The translations under genes were made by a program, and so were the position numbers. A stretch of DNA of 55,107 bases from an uncultured Prevotella sp. Lineage in GTDB: Bacteria > Bacteroidota > Bacteroidia > Bacteroidales > Bacteroidaceae. Every line of letters starts with the position of its first letter. The first letter of the stretch is position 1. The stretch spans positions 1-55,107 of the forward strand of contig UQWP01000011.1 of NCBI GenBank assembly GCA_900544825.1. The letters are read 5' to 3'. The notes below the pieces were generated by a model. It made no database searches. It had not been told where the DNA came from and was given only the letters and a program-made list of their open reading frames with translations. This document shows, piece by piece, positions 41,997-50,449 of the stretch.

Positions 41997-42662
41997 TTAT
42001 TTCTTAAGATATGGCTTCAGGATTCTAATCCAGTTCTGATAGCCTTTTCCGAGCAAATGCAAGCCATCGTTGCTGTAATCCGGGTTCATATCCTGGGTTC
42101 CAGGAGTCACGAACTCAGAGAAGAGGTCGATGTAGGTCAAGCCACGGCGGTTGGCGATTTCCTTGATCAGGGCGTTGAGGGCAGGAACATCCTTCTTGCG
42201 GCTCATGTGGTCAACGAACATGTTGAACTTTGGGTTTAGCGGCAGAACGCTCTGCAGATAGAGTCGGGTAGAAGGAGATTCCTTCTTGACTCGCTCAGCA
42301 ATCTCATCGATGTTCTTGGCGATTTCCTCGATGCTGCGGCCGCCGGAGAGGTCGTTGATGCCGATGAGGAGGAAGATCTTGGCTGGCTTGCCCTTGGTGA
42401 TGGTGTGGAGGCGGTCGAGAACGCCATCGGTTCTATCGCCGCTGATTCCACGGTTCTTGGCGTGTGGATTGTTGAGTAACTCCGCCCACTCGCATCCGTT
42501 GGTGATGCTGTTGCCCAGGAAGATGATGTCCTTCTTGCTGGTAGGGAGAACTTCAAAGAGCGTGGCTCTCTGGTCATAAAATGTAGTGTGCTTGCGTCCT
42601 TGAGCCTGTAAGGTAGTGCAGGCGCAGAGGAGGCAGATTGATAACAGGAATTGTTTCATCAT
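41997..42662 (-). CDS. exported SGNH/GDSL hydrolase
   Basis: A 221-residue exported esterase-like protein. The signal peptide ends near TLQAQG. The nucleophile Ser52 is in FLGNSITNG, the block III GIND is present, and the catalytic Asp/His pair is in NDGLHLLGKGY near the C-terminus. Length and order match periplasmic sialate O-acetylesterase- or acylhydrolase-type SGNH proteins; the substrate is unknown. It lies 38 bp downstream of the M16 peptidase gene on the same strand and may be co-transcribed. Confidence 0.9.
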   Translation of the reverse strand: MMKQFLLSICLLCACTTLQAQGRKHTTFYDQRATLFEVLPTSKKDIIFLGNSITNGCEWAELLNNPHAKNRGISGDRTDGVLDRLHTITKGKPAKIFLLIGINDLSGGRSIEEIAKNIDEIAERVKKESPSTRLYLQSVLPLNPKFNMFVDHMSRKKDVPALNALIKEIANRRGLTYIDLFSEFVTPGTQDMNPDYSNDGLHLLGKGYQNWIRILKPYLKK

Positions 42663-42700
42663 AATTTTTATATTAAGTTAGTTATTAATGCGTATTTTAG

Positions 42701-43990
42701 TTACTTGAAAATCAGGGTGGTGAGCCTGTCTTTATTGAACAGCTCCTGAGCCACGGCTTGAATCTGGGCGGCAGTAATCTCATCCACCTGCTCGTAGAGG
42801 CGGTCAACGTTCTTCTCCCAGCCATAATGCAGGAAACTCTTGCCGAAGTCGAGGGCGAAGTTCTCGCGGTTGTCGCAAGCCACGCCTATCTGACCCTTAA
42901 TCTGCTTCTTGGCGGCTTTGAGCTGCGCATCGCTCAATGGCTTCTGCATGAACTTATCCAGCTCCTTGCGAACCAGTCTGAGACAGCGCTTCACATCGTG
43001 CTCATCGCAGCCGAAATAGATGCTCCAGGTGCCCGTGTCGCCATAAGCCACCATCGTGCTTTCTACGGTGTAAACCAATCCGTTGTGCTCTCTGAGGGCG
43101 AGGTTCAGCTTGGCATTCATACCCGGTCCGCCCAGCATATTGTTGAGCAGATAGAGCGGCATTCGGCGGTCGTCGTTCACATCGTAAGCGCGGGTTCCAA
43201 TCATCACGTGCGCCTGATGCGTATTCTTCTGCATCACAATCGTCTGACCCTCGACTTTACTTTGAACATTGAACTTTGAGCTTTGAACTTTATGATTTGC
43301 ATCGTCTGCTTCCATTTCTGCTGTTGGTGTTTCGGAAGTTTTGCTATTCATAAAGTTCAAAGTTCCATGTTCAAAGTTCAAAGTCTTCAAAAGCTTCACC
43401 AACTTCTTGAAATCAATATCCCCATAAGCGAAGAATATCGCATTATCAGGTCGGTAAAGCTTCCTTGTAAAGCGCAATGCATCCTCTGTAGTAAAGGAGC
43501 GAACCTGTTCGGCAGTTCCCAGGATATTATGCCCCAGCGGTGAACCCTTAAACAGAATATTCTCGAATTCATCGTAAATCAGTTCGGCTGGCGAATCGTT
43601 ATAGCTCTCAATCTCATCGCAGATTACCTCCACCTCCTTATCAATCTCCGCTTGCGGATAAACCGAGTGGAAGACGATGTCGGAAAGCAGATCCACGGCT
43701 CTTGCGATGTGCTCCTTCAGGATGGCGGAGTAATACACTGTGCCCTCCTTGTTGGTGTAGGCATTCAGGTCGCCGCCCACGCTCTCCAGGCAGTTGAGAA
43801 TGTGCCAGGCTTTTCGGCGCTCGGTGCCCTTGAAGGTGACGTGCTCGCAGAAATGAGCCAAGCCCTCCTCGCCCGGCTCCTCGTTGCGGGTGCCGGCATT
43901 TATCTGATAACCGCAATACACCACCTGGCTATCTGATGGCAGGTGGATGATGCGGAGTCCATTGTCTAATGTATAAGTATTGTATTTCAT
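42701..43990 (-). CDS. M16 family zinc peptidase carrying a repeat-derived insert
   Basis: A 429-residue pitrilysin-like peptidase. The inverted zinc motif HFCEH is at residues 46-50, with a downstream acidic ligand in EVICDEIES. I start it at 43990 because the -7 box at 44000-44007 lies between this ATG and the earlier in-frame ATG at 44062, giving an almost leaderless mRNA, and because MKYNTYTLDNG is the family N-terminus. Residues of about 201-243 are encoded by an inverted GTTCAAAG-family repeat (NFEHGTLNF and KVQSSKFNVQS) and are not part of the normal fold. Conserved sequence resumes with NTHQAHVMIG. The gene remains open across the insert. Confidence 0.88.
   Translation of the reverse strand: MKYNTYTLDNGLRIIHLPSDSQVVYCGYQINAGTRNEEPGEEGLAHFCEHVTFKGTERRKAWHILNCLESVGGDLNAYTNKEGTVYYSAILKEHIARAVDLLSDIVFHSVYPQAEIDKEVEVICDEIESYNDSPAELIYDEFENILFKGSPLGHNILGTAEQVRSFTTEDALRFTRKLYRPDNAIFFAYGDIDFKKLVKLLKTLNFEHGTLNFMNSKTSETPTAEMEADDANHKVQSSKFNVQSKVEGQTIVMQKNTHQAHVMIGTRAYDVNDDRRMPLYLLNNMLGGPGMNAKLNLALREHNGLVYTVESTMVAYGDTGTWSIYFGCDEHDVKRCLRLVRKELDKFMQKPLSDAQLKAAKKQIKGQIGVACDNRENFALDFGKSFLHYGWEKNVDRLYEQVDEITAAQIQAVAQELFNKDRLTTLIFK
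43261..43390. repeat. GTTCAAAG-family inverted repeat inside the M16 gene
   Basis: Left arm 43261-43297 (TTTGAACATTGAACTTTGAG and onward to TTTATGATT) and right arm 43346-43390 (TCATAAAGTTCAAAG and onward) are inverted around a 48-bp core. Arms match those at 27190-27330. Confidence 0.8.
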
Positions 43991-43999
43991 TTCAAGGTG

Positions 44000-44031
44000 C
44001 AAAGTTACATTGAAAATGTAATGAATCCAAA
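44000..44031 (-). promoter_or_regulatory. promoter of the M16 peptidase gene
   Basis: Minus strand: TTTG (44028-44031), 20 bp, TAACTTTG (44000-44007). The predicted start near 43994 is only a few bases before the ATG at 43990. Confidence 0.72.
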
Positions 44032-44046
44032 AAAATGGGCATTTAT

Positions 44047-44077
44047 TTTGCATTATCGCCAAAAAGAATTATCTTTG
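44047..44077 (+). promoter_or_regulatory. promoter of the PfkB kinase gene
   Basis: TTTG (44047-44050), 19 bp, TATCTTTG (44070-44077): full consensus. The leader is about 26 nt. Confidence 0.75.
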
Positions 44078-44109
44078 CCACCAAAAAATATAAATAGAGA
44101 CATAAAACA

Positions 44110-45045
44110 ATGCGTAAGGTTATAGGAATAGGAGAGACCGTGCTTGATATCATCTTCAAGAACGGCAAGCCGATAGAGGCTGTACCTGGTGGTTCATCGT
44201 TCAATGCTGCCGTTTCGCTGGGACGTTCGGGCGTGAATACTTCGTTTATCAGCGAGGCTGGCAACGACCGTATCGGCGAGTATGTGATTCAGTTTTTGAG
44301 AGAAAATGGTGTGAATGCCGACAATGTGAGCATCTTTCCGGATTCGAAGTCGCCACTCTCGCTGGCGTTTCTCGACGAGAACAATAATGCCGACTACATC
44401 TTCTACAAGGATCATCCCCACGACCAGCTGGAGTTTGCCACACCGGAAATCAATCCTGGCGACATCGTGCTCTTCGGTTCGTTCTTCGCCCTGAATCCTG
44501 TGGTTCGTCCTCAGGTAGCCGGTTTCCTGGAGTACGCCAAGAATCACGGCGCCATCCTCTATTACGACATCAACTTCCGTGCTTCTCATCAGAATGAGAT
44601 CATGAAGATTACGCCTAATCTGATAGAGAACCTGGAGTATGCTGATTTCGTGCGCGGCAGCCACGAGGACTTCGGAATCCTCTACAAGAAGCCGGAGGCG
44701 GATAAGGTGTATAATGCCGAAATCAGTTTCTACTGCAAGAAGTTTATCTGCACCCAGGGCGCTGACCCTGTGGAGGTGAGAGCGGAGAATGGTTTTGCCA
44801 AGAGTTATCCTTCGGAGAAGATGAAGCCGGTGAGCACCATCGGAGCCGGCGATAACTTCAATGCCGGTTTCGTATTCGGCTTGATTAAGGATGGAATCAC
44901 CCGAGAGGATATCGACCGCGGATTGACAGAGGCGCAATGGGACAGCCTCCTGAAGAGCGCCCAGGAGTTCTCCACCGAATGCTGCAAGGACATCTACAAT
45001 TATGTTTCCAAGGAATTCGGAGAAGAAAAGAAGAAGGAATTATAA
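44110..45045 (+). CDS. PfkB family carbohydrate kinase
   Basis: A 311-residue ribokinase-fold sugar kinase. The N-terminal GIGETVLDIIFKNG and PGGSSFNAAVSLGRSG form the sugar site, and the C-terminal signature TIGAGDNFNAGFVFG holds the anion hole and catalytic Asp. It resembles fructokinases, but the substrate cannot be fixed from sequence. It has its own consensus promoter, and fprA follows after 13 bp, so both are probably co-transcribed; the pairing has no obvious metabolic logic. Confidence 0.92.
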   Translation: MRKVIGIGETVLDIIFKNGKPIEAVPGGSSFNAAVSLGRSGVNTSFISEAGNDRIGEYVIQFLRENGVNADNVSIFPDSKSPLSLAFLDENNNADYIFYKDHPHDQLEFATPEINPGDIVLFGSFFALNPVVRPQVAGFLEYAKNHGAILYYDINFRASHQNEIMKITPNLIENLEYADFVRGSHEDFGILYKKPEADKVYNAEISFYCKKFICTQGADPVEVRAENGFAKSYPSEKMKPVSTIGAGDNFNAGFVFGLIKDGITREDIDRGLTEAQWDSLLKSAQEFSTECCKDIYNYVSKEFGEEKKKEL

Positions 45046-45058
45046 AAATATATAGATT

Positions 45059-46246
45059 ATGACTGAGATTACAAACAAGATTTATTACGTAGGCGTTAAC
45101 GACCGCAACAAGCATCGTTTCGAGGGCCTCTGGCCTTTGCCTAACGGAGTGAGCTATAACTCGTATATCATTGACGATGAGAAGGTAGCGTTGGTAGATA
45201 CTGTAGAGGTGGATTTCTTCACCCAGTTCCTCGAGAACATCCACGAGGTGATTGGCGACCGCGAAATCGATTATCTCATCATCAACCACATGGAACCTGA
45301 CCACAGCGGTTCCATCGCCCTCATCAAGAAATATTACCCTAACATCAAGATTGTGGGCAACAAGAAGACCCTGGGAATGCTGGAGGGCTTCTATGGCGTA
45401 ACCGATGATGTGGTAGAGGTGAAGAATGGCGAAACCCTTTCACTCGGCAGCCACGAGCTGAGCTTCGTTCTCATCCCTATGGTTCACTGGCCAGAGACGA
45501 TGGTTACTCTTGATGCAAAGAACAAGGTGCTCTTCTCGGGCGATGCGTTCGGCTGCTTCGGTGCGCTGAATGGCGGAATCATCGATACGGAAATCAACTG
45601 CGAGACTTTCTGGCTGGAGATGATTCGCTACTACTCAAACATTGTGGGTAAGTATGGAATCCCTGTTCAGAATGCATTGAAGAAGTTGGCTGGCGTAGAG
45701 CTGGATTACATCTGCTCAACCCATGGTCCTGTTTGGCACGAGCATATTGAGAAGGTTATCGGCATGTATGATAAAATGTCGAAGTATGAGACGGAGCCAG
45801 GCCTCGTCATCTGCTACGGCACCATGTATGGCAACACCGAGCGCATGGCTGAAATCATCGCCCGTGCGGCAAGCAAGGCAGGCGTGAAGAACATCGTGAT
45901 GTATAATATCTCGAAGACTCACCACAGCTACATCCTGCGCGATATTTTCCGCTACAAGGGTCTTATCGTGGGTGCTCCAACCTACAATGCCGGTCTTTAT
46001 CACGAGATGGAGGTTCTCCTCTCCGAGCTTGCCAATAAGGACATCAAGAACCACCTCCTCGGCTGGTACGGTTCTCATTGCTGGGCAAGCAAGGCTGTGG
46101 CTAAGATTCAGGAGTGGAACGAAACCAAGCTCCACTACGAGCCAGTGGGCGAGCCGGTGGATATGAAGCAGGCGATTACTCCAGAGGTAAAGGCGCAGTG
46201 CGAGGCTCTGGGTAAGGCGATGGCTGAGAAGCTGCTGGCAGAATAA
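45059..46246 (+). CDS. fprA: flavodiiron protein (FprA type A flavoprotein)
   Basis: A 395-residue cytoplasmic flavodiiron protein that reduces oxygen to water and/or nitric oxide to nitrous oxide, protecting anaerobes. The N-terminal metallo-beta-lactamase-like domain has the diiron motif HMEPDHSGS (HxExDH), and further ligands are around MVHWPETM and FSGDAFGCFG. The C-terminal flavodoxin domain starts with CYGTMYGNTERMAE, the FMN phosphate loop. The two-domain length is normal. A strong terminator lies about 70 bp downstream. Confidence 0.95.
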   Translation: MTEITNKIYYVGVNDRNKHRFEGLWPLPNGVSYNSYIIDDEKVALVDTVEVDFFTQFLENIHEVIGDREIDYLIINHMEPDHSGSIALIKKYYPNIKIVGNKKTLGMLEGFYGVTDDVVEVKNGETLSLGSHELSFVLIPMVHWPETMVTLDAKNKVLFSGDAFGCFGALNGGIIDTEINCETFWLEMIRYYSNIVGKYGIPVQNALKKLAGVELDYICSTHGPVWHEHIEKVIGMYDKMSKYETEPGLVICYGTMYGNTERMAEIIARAASKAGVKNIVMYNISKTHHSYILRDIFRYKGLIVGAPTYNAGLYHEMEVLLSELANKDIKNHLLGWYGSHCWASKAVAKIQEWNETKLHYEPVGEPVDMKQAITPEVKAQCEALGKAMAEKLLAE

Positions 46247-46257
46247 ATCAGAATCTA

Positions 46258-46304
46258 TTCATTCTGAATGAAAGGTTTCCGAGAAATTGTTCATTCAGAA
46301 TGAA
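46258..46304. repeat. pair of TTCATTC-n-GAATGAA palindromes
   Basis: TTCATTCTGAATGAA (46258-46272) and TTCATTCAGAATGAA (46290-46304) are two almost identical 15-bp palindromes, each followed by AG, 32 bp apart after the fprA stop. Confidence 0.65.
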
Positions 46305-46318
46305 AGATTTCATCTATT

Positions 46319-46344
46319 GGGCACGAGCAATCGTGCCCTTTTTT
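46319..46344 (+). terminator. fprA terminator
   Basis: Perfect 8-bp stem GGGCACGA / TCGTGCCC with tetraloop GCAA and T6. Beyond it, 46345-46644 is AT-rich with no gene or RNA I can recognise; the base composition shifts here, so this may be the edge of an acquired segment. Confidence 0.9.
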
Positions 46345-46644
46345 ATGTTTCTGAAGAGTTAAATCGATGGAAAAGTTTGGCGTTATCAAGTATAACTTAC
46401 TCTAAATTGGGCTTTGATTGAAAATCAAGAAGTTGGGCGTTTGCCTTTATAATATAGGTAACAATATGGAAACGAGCGGATTTCTACTCGTTTCTGTATT
46501 TTGCAATATGCAAAGAACGCCTCAATTCGGGGACAAAGATACGATAAATATCTAAATATCCAATGATTTACTAGAAGAATTTGATGGCAATTATAACTTT
46601 TTATGTTAATTCCTATGCTTGATACGTAGATTTCCAAGAAAAAG

Positions 46645-46676
46645 TTTGGTGTTTCCGATAAAAAAGCGTATTTTTG
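46645..46676 (+). promoter_or_regulatory. promoter of the Abi locus
   Basis: TTTG (46645-46648), 20 bp, TATTTTTG (46669-46676): full consensus. The predicted start near 46683 lies after the ATG at 46674, which rules that start out for the Abi protein. Confidence 0.75.
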
Positions 46677-46682
46677 CAGCAA

Positions 46683-46735
46683 CAAATCCCACCACGCCTC
46701 TCAACGATGCGTACCACGGTGGGACTTCGCTTTTT
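46683..46735 (+). ncRNA. candidate abiF-type hairpin RNA
   Basis: The transcript would open with a hairpin: TCCCACC (46687-46693) with GGTGGGA (46718-46724), possibly extended by an inner CGC / GCG pair (46695-46697 and 46709-46711). CTTCGCTTTTT follows, so it could end as an RNA of about 55 nt before the Abi coding region. Abi_2/AbiF genes are known to carry a conserved upstream structured RNA; the identity here is inferred from position and structure. Confidence 0.55.
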
Positions 46736-46745
46736 ATATAGGTAT

Positions 46746-47639
46746 ATGAACTACGACAAACAACCGATAAACATAGATGAACAATTAGCCTTGCTCCAAA
46801 ACAGAGGACTAATGATAGAGGATGTTGCAACAGCCAAATTACAGCTTCGCAATATCAGCTATTTCCGTATAGCTAGTTATCTACGATATATAGAGCAAGA
46901 CCGACAGCATCATCTTTACAAGTCAGGCTGTACATTCGAGCAAGCCATCAACCTTTATCTCTTTGATAAAGAACTCCGCCAACTTATATTCAAAGCTATC
47001 CAAGATATTGAGATTTCTCTCCGAACTAAGATGATTCAAGTGTTCTCAATGGAACACGGGGCATTTTGGTTTATGGATTCATCATTGTTCAAGAATGCAG
47101 AGTTTTATGAAGGTTGCCTTGATAATATAAAGAAAGAAGTGTCTCGCTCAAATGAAGATTTTATCAAGGATCATTCCGAGAAATATACTTATCCTGCTCT
47201 TCCTCCTGTGTGGAAAACCTTGGAGGTTGTTTCTTTTGGTACGCTTTCCAAGTTGTTTTGCCTGTTTAAGGACAATCGATTAAAGAAACAAGTGGCAAGA
47301 GAGTTTGGACTTCCTCAATACACTTATTTGGAAAGTTGGATAAGGTGCATTACCGTACTTCGCAATTGCTGTGCCCATCATGCACGTATATGGAACAGGC
47401 GTTTTGCCTTGAAGCCTCAATTGCCGAATCGGCTTCCTCTTCATTGGATTACTTCAAGTCAAAAACCGATTAAGCTGTACCATCAACTATGCACCTTATT
47501 ATATTTGGATCAAACAATCACACCTTGCATGGATTTGAAAAGTTCTCTGTTCAAATTATTTGCAGAATACCCCAATGTAGATTTACATGCCATGGGATTT
47601 CCTCAAGGTTGGGAAAACGAACCTTTATGGAGATTGTAG
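46746..47639 (+). CDS. Abi_2/AbiF family abortive-infection protein (HEPN)
   Basis: A 297-residue protein of the Abi_2 (AbiD/AbiF) family. Family features are the N-terminal INIDEQLALLQNRGL, FRIASYLRYI, the helix DIEISLRTKM, and near the C-terminus RNCCAHHARIWNR, whose Arg206 and His211 form the R-x4-H motif of HEPN ribonucleases. Such proteins are toxins that halt growth on phage infection, some paired with a small RNA. The start is the Met at 46746, after the promoter and hairpin RNA. It is a single gene and converges on the peptide-export operon, with a hairpin between. Confidence 0.88.
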   Translation: MNYDKQPINIDEQLALLQNRGLMIEDVATAKLQLRNISYFRIASYLRYIEQDRQHHLYKSGCTFEQAINLYLFDKELRQLIFKAIQDIEISLRTKMIQVFSMEHGAFWFMDSSLFKNAEFYEGCLDNIKKEVSRSNEDFIKDHSEKYTYPALPPVWKTLEVVSFGTLSKLFCLFKDNRLKKQVAREFGLPQYTYLESWIRCITVLRNCCAHHARIWNRRFALKPQLPNRLPLHWITSSQKPIKLYHQLCTLLYLDQTITPCMDLKSSLFKLFAEYPNVDLHAMGFPQGWENEPLWRL

Positions 47640-47640
47640 A

Positions 47641-47673
47641 CAGGTATTCGGATATAGTTTATCCGAATACCTG
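47641..47673. terminator. convergent-end hairpin
   Basis: A perfect 14-bp stem CAGGTATTCGGATA / TATCCGAATACCTG with a 5-nt loop, starting 1 bp after the Abi stop; its 3' arm overlaps the last codons of the HlyD-like gene. No clear T-run on either side. Confidence 0.6.
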
Positions 47674-48135
47674 TTGCCATAACGTTTTATTGCTGACGAT
47701 GATTCTCACATCGGCTTTCATATACTTTTGCAGTATAGGAGTATTTTGTCCCTGTGTACTCACTGTGGCTATAGCCATAAAATAGTTACCATCTTCCCTA
47801 TGTATGAGCCTGGCTTTATGGCTTGTGATGTCGCAGTTATAAGATGCATTATCGTTGCCCTCGAAAGATACATGAGCCGTCCTTGGCTCATCGAAAAGAT
47901 ACAAATACTTGTATGGCACAAACACTTGCACTGTTCTTTGATTGATGACCTCACCATTAGCCTCTATGGATATAGGATAAGGTATCTTGTAGAAAGCAAC
48001 TGCGAGGGCGAGGACTATTATCGTAATGACAACCGTTCCCAAGCTGACGAGGCGAGGAGGAACTTTGCCTATCACGTTCCTCACCTTCTCGCTTCTCAAC
48101 TCGATATTATCTGATTCTTTTTCATTCTGTTCCAT
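47659..48135 (-). CDS. short HlyD-like membrane protein
   Basis: A 158-residue protein with one membrane helix (residues 31-51) after a charged cytoplasmic N-terminus, then a periplasmic beta-rich domain. The pattern after the helix (ISIEANGEVINQRTVQVFVP) and the end (ADVRIIVSNKTLWQQVFG) match the first and last parts of HlyD-type adaptors. The long coiled-coil hairpin between them is missing (HlyD proteins are usually about 400 residues). The frame is intact, so it may be a natural minimal adaptor rather than a remnant. It lies 12 bp downstream of the ABC exporter gene, which it presumably serves. Confidence 0.75.
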   Translation of the reverse strand: MEQNEKESDNIELRSEKVRNVIGKVPPRLVSLGTVVITIIVLALAVAFYKIPYPISIEANGEVINQRTVQVFVPYKYLYLFDEPRTAHVSFEGNDNASYNCDITSHKARLIHREDGNYFMAIATVSTQGQNTPILQKYMKADVRIIVSNKTLWQQVFG

Positions 48136-48147
48136 ATCAAAAGCATT

Positions 48148-50346
48148 TTAGTTTCCCAATTCCAACTGATTCTTCACAAGGTTATAATATGCCCCTCGCT
48201 TGGCGGTCAAAGACTCATGGTTGCCTATCTCAACCACCTTTCCATGGTCGATGACCACAATTTGGTCGGCATTCTTCACCGTGCTTAGGCGATGAGCCAC
48301 AATCACAACAGTCTTACCCTTATAGAACTTATCCAAGTTCTCCACGATGCTTCTCTCATTGTTGGCATCCAGCGAGTTGGTCGCCTCGTCAAGGAAGATG
48401 TAGTCGGGATTCTTATACACCGCCCTTGCTATCAAGATACGCTGTTTCTGTCCCTGGCTCAGTCCCACGCCATCACGCCCAATCTTGGTGTTGAGCTTCA
48501 GAGGCAAAGCCATCACATAGTCCTTGATACAAGCTATCTCGGCAGCTTTCAACAACCTTTCCTTATCTATATCGCCATCATCAACAGCAATATTTCGTGC
48601 GATACTCTCCGAGAAGATAACACCATCCTGCATGACAACGCCACATTGTCTGCGCCACCATTTCTTGTTGAGCTTGTTGATGTCGGTGTTACCAATGTTG
48701 ATTTGTCCTTCCAAGACAGGATAGTAACCAAGCATCAAACGGATGAGGGTGGTCTTTCCACTGCCAGATGCGCCAACGATAGCTGTTACCTTGCCTTGCG
48801 GAATGTGAATGCCCACATCGTCTATGGTTTTGCGCAAAGCATGTGGGTCATACTTGAACATGATGTTCTTAATGTCAATGCCCTCGCTCTTATCTTCAAT
48901 AGAAGTTAGCAAGCCTTCCTTTCCATTCTCATCATCCATCTGGTGAATCTCGTTGATTCGCTCCAAGCTAATCTTCACATCTTGCAGGGAATAGAAGAAG
49001 TTCATCAGTTGCTCCACAGGCGAGTTGAGCTGTCCGATGATGTATTGCACGGCAAGCATCATACCAAGTGTCATTTGCCCATGTATCACGGCGGTTGCAG
49101 CGACTACCGTAATGATGATGTTCTTCACCTCGTTAATAAAGATGCTTCCTGCCTCCTGAGTCTGTTGGAGTTTGAGCGACTTCATCTGCACGCCGAACAA
49201 GTCAGCTTGTGTGTCCTCCCATTCCCATCTTCTGCGTTGCTCACAACCCTGTAATTTGATTTCCTGCATAGAAGTGATAAATTCATAAGTCTTGTTATTA
49301 TTGATGGCTTGCTGCTCAAACAGTTCATAATCAAGAACCTTTCTTCGTTTCAAAAACAAGGTCATCCATACACCATAGAGGATGCTTCCCAACAAGAAGA
49401 TGACTAACACCAATTTGTTATAGAAGAACAGAACCAATGAGAACACCACAAAGGTGAATATTACAAAAGTTATGTTGAGAGTCTGCTGTGTCAAGAAAGT
49501 ATTTACTCGACTATGGTCGTTCATTCTCTGCATCAAGTCGCCCATGAGTTTCGTGTCAAAGAAAGACATCGGCAGTTTCAAGAGTTTGATGAAGAAGTCG
49601 CTCACCAATGAGATATTGATGCGCAGGGAGATATGCAACAACAGCCATCTGCGAATGAAATCAATAGCAGTACGACTGATGGTAAGCATCAATTGCCCCA
49701 ACAAGATAAGCCACACGAAACCAATGTCTTGGTTCTTGATGCCGACATCCACAATGGACTGTGTGAGGAATGGCAAGACAAGTTGCAAAAGACTACCAAT
49801 AATCAAGCCTAAAATGATTTGCCCAAAATACTTGCGATATTTCTTCACATAACCAAAGAGAAAGCGGAAAGACCTTTTCTCTTTGATGTGTTCTTCACTC
49901 TCCATCTTATAAGTGAAAAAAGCAGGAGTGGTTTCCAAGAACATAGCGATGCCTTTGTCTTCTTCATTCGAGCTTGTACTTATCCAATGCTTTTTGAACT
50001 CCTCAAGGCTGTACGTTACCAATCCCTTTCCAGGGTCTGCGATATAGAATCTCTTTCCTTTCTTCACCTTGTATAGAACCACAAAGTGATTCTGGTTCCA
50101 ATGAAGAATGCAAGGTAGAGGTGCTTCGTTAAAAATCGAAGTCGTTGCCCTTGCACATGTGGTATGCAACCCTAAAGTATTTGCCGCTTCATTAATGCCA
50201 AGCAGGGACACCCCTTCCGTAGTGGCAAAACAAAGTTTCGACAGAGAATCCAAAGAGTATTCTCTGCCGAAATATTTGCATACCATTTGCAAGCAGGCTA
50301 TCCCGCATTGCATTGAGTCATGTTGACGTATCATAGGAAAAATCAT
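48148..50346 (-). CDS. peptidase C39-containing ABC exporter
   Basis: A 732-residue bacteriocin-type ABC transporter that cleaves double-glycine leaders and exports the peptide. The C39 peptidase domain (1-130) has the catalytic Cys14 in HDSMQCGIACLQMV, His in NHFVVLYKV and Asp in IADPGKG. About six membrane helices follow (residues 165-440). The nucleotide-binding domain has Walker A GASGSGKTT near residue 528, signature LSQGQKQR and Walker B IFLDEAT. Its substrate is most likely the GG-leader peptide encoded at 54226-54426. It is co-directional with, and 103 bp from, the beta-barrel gene. Confidence 0.95.
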   Translation of the reverse strand: MIFPMIRQHDSMQCGIACLQMVCKYFGREYSLDSLSKLCFATTEGVSLLGINEAANTLGLHTTCARATTSIFNEAPLPCILHWNQNHFVVLYKVKKGKRFYIADPGKGLVTYSLEEFKKHWISTSSNEEDKGIAMFLETTPAFFTYKMESEEHIKEKRSFRFLFGYVKKYRKYFGQIILGLIIGSLLQLVLPFLTQSIVDVGIKNQDIGFVWLILLGQLMLTISRTAIDFIRRWLLLHISLRINISLVSDFFIKLLKLPMSFFDTKLMGDLMQRMNDHSRVNTFLTQQTLNITFVIFTFVVFSLVLFFYNKLVLVIFLLGSILYGVWMTLFLKRRKVLDYELFEQQAINNNKTYEFITSMQEIKLQGCEQRRRWEWEDTQADLFGVQMKSLKLQQTQEAGSIFINEVKNIIITVVAATAVIHGQMTLGMMLAVQYIIGQLNSPVEQLMNFFYSLQDVKISLERINEIHQMDDENGKEGLLTSIEDKSEGIDIKNIMFKYDPHALRKTIDDVGIHIPQGKVTAIVGASGSGKTTLIRLMLGYYPVLEGQINIGNTDINKLNKKWWRRQCGVVMQDGVIFSESIARNIAVDDGDIDKERLLKAAEIACIKDYVMALPLKLNTKIGRDGVGLSQGQKQRILIARAVYKNPDYIFLDEATNSLDANNERSIVENLDKFYKGKTVVIVAHRLSTVKNADQIVVIDHGKVVEIGNHESLTAKRGAYYNLVKNQLELGN

Positions 50347-50449
50347 ATCATTTATATTAAAAAATAACTTTCTATGTTTTCAGGATGGGAAACTTTCTGT
50401 TTGCAACAAGTTGATTTTTATTCTTTTCCGAAGCTTTAGTTTTATGACT

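Noticed and set aside
43991..44062. Longer start for the M16 peptidase at 44062
   Set aside because: It would run through the gene's own promoter; the start at 43990 matches the family and the promoter position.
46674..46745. 24 extra N-terminal residues for the Abi protein (start at 46674)
   Set aside because: This ATG lies upstream of the predicted transcription start and the region forms the hairpin RNA.
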